5,472 nt of DNA from a bacterium. Lineage in GTDB: Bacteria; Krumholzibacteriota; Krumholzibacteria; LZORAL124-64-63. Below, in pieces: positions 1 through 5,472 of the stretch. Positions within the stretch are counted from its first letter, which is position 1; each line of letters opens with the position of its first letter. The position numbers and the translations under genes are program-made. The notes beneath the pieces were generated by a model, which was not told the origin of the DNA, did not search any database, and saw nothing but the letters and a program-made list of their open reading frames with translations. The stretch spans positions 1-5,472 of the forward strand of contig JAUUZX010000151.1 of the NCBI GenBank assembly GCA_030592025.1, read 5' to 3'.

Positions 1-980
1 TCATGCTCGACGACCCCCTGCCCGACTATCCTCCCAGCAGCGCCTGGCTGCGGCACGGGCTGGTCGCCGCCGCCGCCCTCGACGCGCTGGACGCCAACGA
101 GGCCACGGACCCCCAGCGGTTCTGGCAGATCCTCGTCGACATGAAGACGCGGGCGACCATGCCCGGCGCGACGGACCACGAGCAGGTGCTGGCGGCCACG
201 GCCCTCGGGCACCTGGGCCGCTTCCACGACGACCCTTCCCTGCGCAGCGCGCTGCGCGGTTTCGGTCCCGGACCGTGGCGCAGTGATCTGCATCTGGCGG
301 CCCTTGGCTGCGTGCAGGAGATGCTGGCCACACCGGACTCCACCTGGGTGGTCGGCGAACTGGCCCAATCCGAGACGCGGGAGTTCGTGCAGGCCTCCTT
401 CGACGACCTCGACGTCAGGATCCGCCAGGCCGCCCGGGAGTGCGCCGAGGCCACGGGCCTCCTGCCCGACGAACTCATCCCCACCGGGGCGAGCCTCCGG
501 GCCACGATGCCGGCGGTCCGGCGGGACCCGGCGCAGCCTCCGGTTTCCACGCCCTTCGCCGCGGCCCGGGTACGTTGCACCACCGGGCGGGGCGATTTCG
601 TCATCACCCTCGACGGCAAGGTCGCCCCCAACACCAGCGCCATGTTCCTGGATCTCGTCGCCGACGGGTTCTACGACGGCCTGACCTTCCACCGCATCGT
701 GCCCGACTTCGTGGTCCAGGGCGGCGACCCCACGGGCACGGGTTGGGGTGGCCCCGGCTACACCATCCGCAGCGAGTGGAGCAGCCTCCCCTACCGTCGC
801 GGCATGGTGGGCATCGCCCACAGCGGCAAGGACACCGGCGGTTGCCAGTTCTTCGTCACCCTCAGCGAGCAGCCCCATCTCATGGGCCGCTACACGATCT
901 TCGGCGAGGTCACCAGCGGCATGGACGTGCTCGACGCCATGCAGCCCGGCGACACCTTCAGCCTGGCCGTCGAGCCCTGA
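1..980 (+). CDS. HEAT-like repeat / cyclophilin-type peptidyl-prolyl cis-trans isomerase fusion (5' partial)
   Basis: The reading frame is open from the left edge and ends with TGA at 978-980. The ATG at position 3 is probably an internal methionine, because nothing upstream is visible to support a start. Numbering from that methionine, residues 1 to about 165 are helical and Ala/Leu/Asp-rich in the style of HEAT-like repeats. A linker rich in Pro and Arg follows, then a cyclophilin domain at about 187-322. Seen cyclophilin landmarks are FHRIVPDFVVQGGDPTGTG (catalytic-type Arg231, Phe236, Gln239) and GGCQFFVTL (Gln282, Phe284). The position of human CypA Trp121 is His292 and that of His126 is Tyr297, substitutions common in bacterial cyclophilins; the Asn102 equivalent is His273. 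The family catalyses cis-trans isomerisation of X-Pro bonds and assists folding. The HEAT-like part would be a protein-binding scaffold (inference). Cellular location is unknown because the N-terminus is missing. It is convergent with the ABC exporter genes and functionally unconnected as far as can be seen. Confidence 0.9.
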   Translation, partial: MLDDPLPDYPPSSAWLRHGLVAAAALDALDANEATDPQRFWQILVDMKTRATMPGATDHEQVLAATALGHLGRFHDDPSLRSALRGFGPGPWRSDLHLAALGCVQEMLATPDSTWVVGELAQSETREFVQASFDDLDVRIRQAARECAEATGLLPDELIPTGASLRATMPAVRRDPAQPPVSTPFAAARVRCTTGRGDFVITLDGKVAPNTSAMFLDLVADGFYDGLTFHRIVPDFVVQGGDPTGTGWGGPGYTIRSEWSSLPYRRGMVGIAHSGKDTGGCQFFVTLSEQPHLMGRYTIFGEVTSGMDVLDAMQPGDTFSLAVEP

Positions 981-986
981 ACGACA

Positions 987-1019
987 CCGGCCCCGGCTCC
1001 ACGAGGGAACCGGGGCCGG
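987..1019. terminator. Probable bidirectional terminator hairpin between convergent genes
   Basis: A perfect 10-bp inverted repeat, ccggccccgg at 987-996 and ccggggccgg at 1010-1019, is extended inward past one mismatch by three more pairs around a loop at about 1001-1005. It starts 6 bases after the cyclophilin stop and ends 19 bases before the permease stop on the other strand, the usual position for a shared terminator. The tracts that follow are only weakly T-rich (tcttgcctg rightwards, tgtcgttc leftwards), so termination could be imperfect or factor-assisted. Confidence 0.65.
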
Positions 1020-1038
1020 CTCTTGCCTGCAGTGTCCG

Positions 1039-2285
1039 TCAGGACCTCAACATGCGGATCATCGAGGCCCAGGTGGGCGACGCGCCGTGCATGAGGATCC
1101 CCAGCCGGAACAACTTGCCCGCCCCCCGGGAAGCCAGCCAGATGGACACGACCATGAGCGTCCAGGACAGGCCGATCTGCCACAGCGGGGGCGTCTCCAC
1201 GCACACACGCATGAACATGAGCACGGGAGCGAAGAGCGGCACCAGGCTGAGCGCCACCACGAGGGTGGAGTCCGGTGAACGCATCACGAGGGACAGCAGC
1301 ATCATGGGGATGACCAGCCCCATGAGCAGCGGCGTATGGAACTGCTGGCTGTCCTGAACGCTGTTACAGAGAGCCCCCACCCCTGCGTAGAGGGTCGCGT
1401 AGAGGAAGAATCCCAGCAGGAAGAACATGACGAACGAGACGAGGATCACCGGCGTGAAGAAGGCCACGTCCAGGCTGAATTCGCCCACGCTGACGCCTCG
1501 CTGGGACAGGGCGAAGAAAGCTATGGTCCAGATGCCGAACTGGGTCAGGCCCGACAGGCCGATGCCCATCACCTTGCCCAGCATGAGATGGCCCGGCGAG
1601 ACGCTGGACAGCATGACCTCCGCCATGCGGCTGTTCTTCTCCTCGATGACGGCGGTCAGGGTGTGGCTGCCGTACATGATGACCATCATGTAGATGATCA
1701 GGATGAGGGTGAAGGCCATGGCGAAGGACACGCCCTCGTTCTGCTCCTCCTCGCCGCCCTCGGCGGTCACCGAGATGGAGGTCCAGTCCGATCCGGCCGC
1801 CAGGTAGGTGTACAGGGACTCGGCCACGTCGGCGTGGGTGAAACGCGCTTCCCGCAGTACCCGGTCCAGGGCCGGTTCCAGCACCTCCTCCCGCAGCACG
1901 ATGGAGCTCACCGACTTGTTGTAGAAGGTGACGGCCCGCGACTCCAGGAAATCCTCCGCGACGACGAAACCACTGTGGATCCTCCCGTCCAGGATGCGGT
2001 CCTTGATCTCCTGCACCTCACCGCCCCCCGCCCCGGTGGCGAGGTCCTCGAGGGTGACGCTCGTGTTCCCACGGTCGATGATCGCTTCGCGCAGGGGCTC
2101 CAGCACGGTCCCCGAAAAATCGACGATGCCGACGGTGCGCTCGTCGTCGCCACCGCTGTTGGCCATGAGCAGGGGCAGCACGATGAACAGGGACATGAGC
2201 GCCGGGCCGAGCAGCGTCCCGATGACGAAGCTCTTGGACCGCACGCGCTCCAGGTACTCCTTGCGGATGATCGTCAGCACCTTGC

Positions 2286-2289
<4 letters not shown>
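1039..2289 (-). CDS. ABC-2 type transporter permease, NatB/YhaP-like
   Basis: This 416-residue integral membrane subunit should form the channel for the ATPase encoded just upstream. I start it at the ATG at 2289-2287, giving MSKVLTIIRKEYLERVRSKSF, a typical NatB-family N-terminus. It has a strong ribosome binding site (GGAGGT at 2301-2296, 6 bases away); the frame stays open 51 codons further upstream, but that part is antisense-like low-complexity sequence overlapping the ATPase gene. Visible layout: TM1 at about 21-43; a large extracytoplasmic domain at about 44-187 ending in an acidic run (EGGEEEQNEG, 177-186); TM2 at 188-206; the conserved cytoplasmic motif EEKNSRMAEVMLSSVSP (216-232); then hydrophobic segments at about 236-262, 277-305, 318-336, 341-360 and 368-386. 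Characterised relatives include Na+ efflux NatB of Bacillus; others move antibiotics or are unassigned, so the substrate here is unknown. The stop TGA is at 1041-1039, just beyond the shared hairpin. Confidence 0.9.
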
Positions 2290-3236
<947 letters not shown>

Positions 3237-3240
3237 GGTT

Positions 3241-3245
3241 CCTCC
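3241..3245 (-). promoter_or_regulatory. Ribosome binding site of the ABC ATPase gene
   Basis: On the minus strand TGGAGGAACC precedes the ATG at 3236, with GGAGG at 3245-3241. The spacing of 4 bases is slightly short but acceptable. This site decides the start over the two upstream in-frame ATGs at 3254 and 3266. Confidence 0.65.
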
Positions 3246-3280
3246 AGGGGACATGTTGCCGGCCATCGCGGGACGGCGGG

Positions 3281-3309
3281 AGTATGGGGTGCCGGCGTGC
3301 GCAAATCAA
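3281..3309 (-). promoter_or_regulatory. Candidate sigma70-type promoter for the ABC exporter operon
   Basis: Reading leftwards, a -35-like TTGATT (3309-3304; 4 of 6 to TTGACA) is followed by exactly 17 bases and a -10-like CATACT (3286-3281; 4 of 6 to TATAAT). Transcription would begin near 3274 and give a leader of about 38 bases before the ATPase ATG. The match is moderate, but position and spacing are right. One copy of an 11-bp repeated motif (3297-3307) overlaps the -35. Confidence 0.45.
3297..3307 (+). repeat. Motif copy 1, GTGCGCAAATC, over the exporter -35
   Basis: This 11-mer matches GTGCACGAATC at 3391-3401 at 9 of 11 positions, and both differences are purine transitions (consensus GTGCRCRAATC). 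It overlaps the candidate -35 of the leftward exporter promoter. It is a candidate shared regulator site; with only two copies the support is weak. Confidence 0.3.
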
Positions 3310-3336
3310 CCTGCGGTCGCGCCCCACAGGCCGCTC

Positions 3337-3365
3337 TTGCTCCCTAACCACGATACTGATAGAAT
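3337..3365 (+). promoter_or_regulatory. Candidate sigma70-type promoter for the two-component operon
   Basis: TTGCTC (3337-3342; 3 of 6 to the -35 consensus) is followed by 17 bases and TAGAAT (3360-3365; 5 of 6 to the -10 consensus). This falls in the only clearly AT-rich patch of the window, about 3344-3380. Transcription would begin near 3372, giving a leader of about 63 bases that contains the palindrome at 3384-3397. Confidence 0.5.
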
Positions 3366-3383
3366 TATTCACCTTATCATGAC

Positions 3384-3397
3384 CGTGCAGGTGCACG
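3384..3397. repeat. 14-bp palindrome in the response-regulator leader, possible operator
   Basis: CGTGCA-GG-TGCACG is a perfect inverted repeat with 6-base arms and a 2-base centre. It sits about 12 bases downstream of the predicted start of transcription for the two-component operon. It could be a dimer binding site for a repressor or autoregulator, or a small leader hairpin (5-bp stem, AGGU loop). A chance match of this size in GC-rich DNA is possible. Confidence 0.4.
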
Positions 3398-3401
3398 AAT
3401 C
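3391..3401 (+). repeat. Motif copy 2, GTGCACGAATC, in the two-component leader
   Basis: This is the second copy of the GTGCRCRAATC motif, in the same orientation as copy 1 and 94 bases from it. Its left part forms the right arm of the palindrome at 3384-3397. It lies downstream of the predicted rightward start of transcription. Confidence 0.3.
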
Positions 3402-3419
3402 CGACACGTTTCGCCCAAC

Positions 3420-3424
3420 GGGAG
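3420..3424 (+). promoter_or_regulatory. Ribosome binding site of the response regulator gene
   Basis: GGGAG at 3420-3424 precedes the ATG at 3435 by 10 bases. It is a modest match with slightly long spacing. No other ATG or GTG lies in frame shortly upstream, so it supports the chosen start. Confidence 0.45.
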
Positions 3425-3434
3425 TATTCCGACC

Positions 3435-4175
3435 ATGATCGCGCCGACCCTCCGGACCAAACGCATCCTCGTCGTCGAGGACGATCGGGAACTTATCGAA
3501 CTGCTCACCCTCCACCTGGGTTCCGAGGGCTTCGTGGTGGCGGCGGCCGCCGACGGCGAGGCAGGCCTGCAGGCCTTCATGTCGGGCCAGTACGCCCTCG
3601 TCATCCTCGACTGGATGCTCCCGACCACATCGGGCATCGACGTCCTGCGTGCCCTGCGCGCCATCGACGCCCGGACCCCCGTCCTCATGCTCACCGCCCG
3701 CTCCGAGGAGGCCGACAAGGTCCTCGGGCTGGAGCTCGGCTGCGACGACTACCTCACCAAGCCCTTCGGCGTGCGCGAACTGACCGCGCGGGTGAAGGGT
3801 CTGCTGCGTCGGGTCGAGCGGGCGGCGGAGATCGCCCGCATCGAGGCCGGCGACCAGATCCTCGACCTGGGCACCCTCACCCTGGACCATGGCAAGCGCC
3901 GGGTCACCGTGCGCGGCGAGGATGTCCAGCTCACGGTGAAGGAATACGACCTCCTGCACACCCTCGCCTCGAAGCCGGGCCGGACCTTCAGCCGCCGCCA
4001 ACTCCTGGACAGCATCTGGGACCGTGACGCCGACGTGTTCGAGCACACGGTAAACTCCCACGTGAACCGGCTGCGCAACAAGGTCGAGATCGACCCCAAC
4101 CAGCCCCGGTTCATCCTCACCGTGTGGGGTGTGGGCTACCGGTTCACCGAGGACTTCGGCGAGGACGGCGCCTAG
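3435..4175 (+). CDS. OmpR/PhoB-family two-component response regulator
   Basis: This is a full-length 246-residue cytoplasmic transcription regulator. The receiver domain (about 9-125) has the acidic pair Asp16/Asp17 in ILVVEDD, the phosphoacceptor Asp59 in VILDWMLP, Thr87 in LMLTAR and Lys109 in YLTKPFG, so all the conserved receiver residues are present. A linker of about 20 residues follows. The winged-helix DNA-binding domain (about 143-240) shows LTVKEYDLLHTLASKPGRTFSRRQLL, the recognition-helix region VNSHVNRLRNKVE (206-218) and the terminal wing GVGYRF (232-237). On phosphorylation such proteins dimerise and bind tandem DNA sites. The histidine kinase gene follows directly (TAGATG), so the kinase is the evident partner. 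The gene diverges from the exporter operon across a 198-bp control region, which suggests but does not prove that it regulates the exporter. It cannot be assigned to a named regulator (PhoP, PhoB and so on) from sequence alone. Confidence 0.95.
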   Translation: MIAPTLRTKRILVVEDDRELIELLTLHLGSEGFVVAAAADGEAGLQAFMSGQYALVILDWMLPTTSGIDVLRALRAIDARTPVLMLTARSEEADKVLGLELGCDDYLTKPFGVRELTARVKGLLRRVERAAEIARIEAGDQILDLGTLTLDHGKRRVTVRGEDVQLTVKEYDLLHTLASKPGRTFSRRQLLDSIWDRDADVFEHTVNSHVNRLRNKVEIDPNQPRFILTVWGVGYRFTEDFGEDGA

Positions 4176-5472
4176 ATGGCCCCCGGTTTCTTTCTGCGCA
4201 CGGCGCGCAAGCTGCATGTCCGCCTGACGGTCATGTTCCTGGCCCTCCTGGCCGTGAGCATCGGGGCCTACCTGTTCTGGGTCGAGGCCACCCTGTTCGA
4301 CGTCTACGACGACGACGCCGAACGGGCCTGGTACGAGGAATTCGCCGAAGCGGAGATCGACAGCCTGACCGAACTGCTCTCCCCCTCCTGGCAGAAACCG
4401 GCCACCATCGACACCGTCCTGGGCGACTACCATCGGCATGTCGTGGACTTCGACGCCGAGATCATCGTCTTCGACGCGGCCGGTCGCTACCTCGCGTCCT
4501 GCCAACCCGGCTCCCTGGCCGTGGCCGTGCCCACGGTCGATCCCGAACTCCTGGCGGACATGTCCGACGGCGAGTGGGACTTCAGCTCCTACCCGGACCC
4601 ACGCAATGTCGATCTGTACGTGAACCGCATCTTCAAGGTCGAGCGGCTGGGTGACACGCCGGACGACCCCGCCGCCTACCTCGTGGCCACCTTCGAACCG
4701 GTCACGATCCGACCGGGCGAAGCCAAGAGCGACGAGCGCACCATGCTGCTCATGGCGCTGGCCCTGCTCCTGGTGTACGCCACCGGTTCGTCCCTCATCA
4801 TCATGGCCTGGACCAGCCGCCGCATCTCGCGTCTATCACGGGGGGTGGCCGCCTTCACCGCGGGCGACATGGACATCCGCGTCCCCGACAACTCGACGGA
4901 CGAGATCGGGTTCCTCGGCAAGGATATCAACGCCATGGCCGCCCGCATCGAGACCATGGTCGAGGAACTCCAGCGCAAGGAGAAGTTCCAGCGCGAACTG
5001 GTGGCCAACGTCAGCCACGATCTGCGCACGCCCCTCACGGCGCTGCGGGGCTACGTCGAGAGCCTGAACATGCGCGAGGACGAGTTGACCGCGGAGGACC
5101 GCCGCCGCTACCTGGACATCATCACCGCCAAACTCGGCCATTTGAACGAACTCGTCGAGCACACCCTCGTGCTGTCCCGCATCGACTCGGGGCAGGCGGC
5201 CTTCCGCTTCGAGGACTTCGCCGTCGGCGAACTGGCCGGCTCGGTCTGCCAGCACTGCGAGCCCCTGGCGTCCCAGCACGGGGTAACCCTCTCCATCGAC
5301 CTGGAGCCCCGCCTGCCCTACGCCCACGCCGACCCCCTGCAGATGTCGCGGGTGCTGCAGAATCTGGTGGAGAACGGGATCAAGTTCACGCCCGCCGGTG
5401 GTGGCGTGCGCATTGCGGCTCGGCGCGGCGAGAACGGGATCCGCGTCAGCGTGAGCGACGATGGCGCGGGCA
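4176..5472 (+). CDS. Membrane sensor histidine kinase (HAMP-HisKA-HATPase), 3' truncated by the window edge
   Basis: An open frame of 432 complete codons runs from the ATG at 4176, which directly abuts the regulator's TAG, to the window edge; it has no internal stop. GAGGA at 4161-4165 may serve as its ribosome binding site. Layout: short basic cytoplasmic N-terminus; TM1 at about 17-36; extracytoplasmic sensor at about 37-188; TM2 at about 190-212; HAMP at about 213-262; HisKA with the H-box ELVANVSHDLRTPLTALRGY, phosphorylated His281 and the HDxxT phosphatase-type motif (Asp282, Thr285); then the start of the ATPase domain with N-box NLVENGIKFTP (Asn396, Asn400) and G1 box DDGAG (428-432). 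The F and G2 boxes lie beyond the edge. The sensor begins with a very acidic stretch (42-66). It has the architecture of PhoR/BaeS/ResE-like kinases, but the sensor is not one I recognise. It should autophosphorylate and pass phosphate to Asp59 of the regulator next door. Confidence 0.95.
   Translation, partial: MAPGFFLRTARKLHVRLTVMFLALLAVSIGAYLFWVEATLFDVYDDDAERAWYEEFAEAEIDSLTELLSPSWQKPATIDTVLGDYHRHVVDFDAEIIVFDAAGRYLASCQPGSLAVAVPTVDPELLADMSDGEWDFSSYPDPRNVDLYVNRIFKVERLGDTPDDPAAYLVATFEPVTIRPGEAKSDERTMLLMALALLLVYATGSSLIIMAWTSRRISRLSRGVAAFTAGDMDIRVPDNSTDEIGFLGKDINAMAARIETMVEELQRKEKFQRELVANVSHDLRTPLTALRGYVESLNMREDELTAEDRRRYLDIITAKLGHLNELVEHTLVLSRIDSGQAAFRFEDFAVGELAGSVCQHCEPLASQHGVTLSIDLEPRLPYAHADPLQMSRVLQNLVENGIKFTPAGGGVRIAARRGENGIRVSVSDDGAG

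Noticed and set aside
440..1357. 305-codon plus-strand frame running through the cyclophilin, the hairpin and into the permease 3' end
   Set aside because: It is out of frame with the cyclophilin, rich in Arg, His, Pro and Gly, and reads across a terminator and into an opposing gene.
3237..3266. Ten extra N-terminal residues for the ABC ATPase (ATGs at 3266 and 3254)
   Set aside because: Neither upstream ATG has a ribosome binding site, whereas the ATG at 3236 has GGAGG close by. The added residues include the GGAGG sequence itself and are not family-like.
3357..3379. TGATA...TATCA inverted repeat around the rightward -10
   Set aside because: Only 5-base arms in an AT-rich patch with a 13-base spacer; this is readily expected by chance and cannot be separated from the promoter sequence itself.
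3369..4505. 378-codon minus-strand open frame antisense to the response regulator and the start of the kinase
   Set aside because: It mirrors the regulator and kinase coding sequences. The composition is typical of a GC-rich shadow frame (Gly, Val, Asp, Glu, Gln), with no motif, and it would cross the two-component leader.
4836..5327. 163-codon minus-strand open frame opposite the HAMP/HisKA region
   Set aside because: The sense strand encodes an unmistakable HAMP-HisKA segment with the H-box. The antisense frame has no recognisable feature.

Overview
The window is a compact, GC-rich (about two thirds G+C by eye) bacterial chromosomal segment with strong C/G third-position bias. It holds five protein-coding genes and no RNA genes, mobile elements or CRISPR. 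The organism cannot be fixed from this window. The HEAT-like/cyclophilin fusion and the NatA/NatB-type ABC pair would suit a high-GC Gram-negative lineage such as Gemmatimonadota, Krumholzibacteriota/Eisenbacteria-type phyla or a deltaproteobacterial group. That is an impression of style, not a demonstrated assignment.

Layout. (1) Positions 1-980, plus strand: the 3' part of a gene encoding a helical, HEAT-like N-terminal region fused to a C-terminal cyclophilin-type peptidyl-prolyl isomerase domain; its 5' end lies outside the window. (2) Positions 987-1019: a strong GC hairpin between convergent genes, a likely bidirectional terminator. (3) Positions 1039-3236, minus strand: a two-gene operon, transcribed leftwards, for an ABC-2 type exporter of the NatA/NatB (YhaQ/YhaP) kind. 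The ATPase comes first (start 3236), and the permease is coupled to it by a 4-base ATGA overlap. (4) Positions 3237-3434: a divergent control region with a plausible sigma70-type promoter facing each way, a 14-bp palindrome and a two-copy 11-bp motif, one copy at each promoter. (5) Positions 3435-5472, plus strand: an OmpR/PhoB-family response regulator followed with no gap (TAGATG) by a membrane sensor histidine kinase that is cut off by the window edge within its ATP-binding domain.

How the parts may work together. The divergent arrangement suggests that the two-component system controls the exporter operon and possibly itself through the shared intergenic region. The kinase has a periplasmic-type sensor of about 150 residues with a very acidic start, which could sense a cation, a cationic compound or envelope stress. 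The exporter may remove or handle the same stimulus. This is inference from gene order and motifs. Nothing here is clearly an undescribed system; the most testable new points are the shared motif and palindrome in the divergent promoter region, and the HEAT-cyclophilin fusion.
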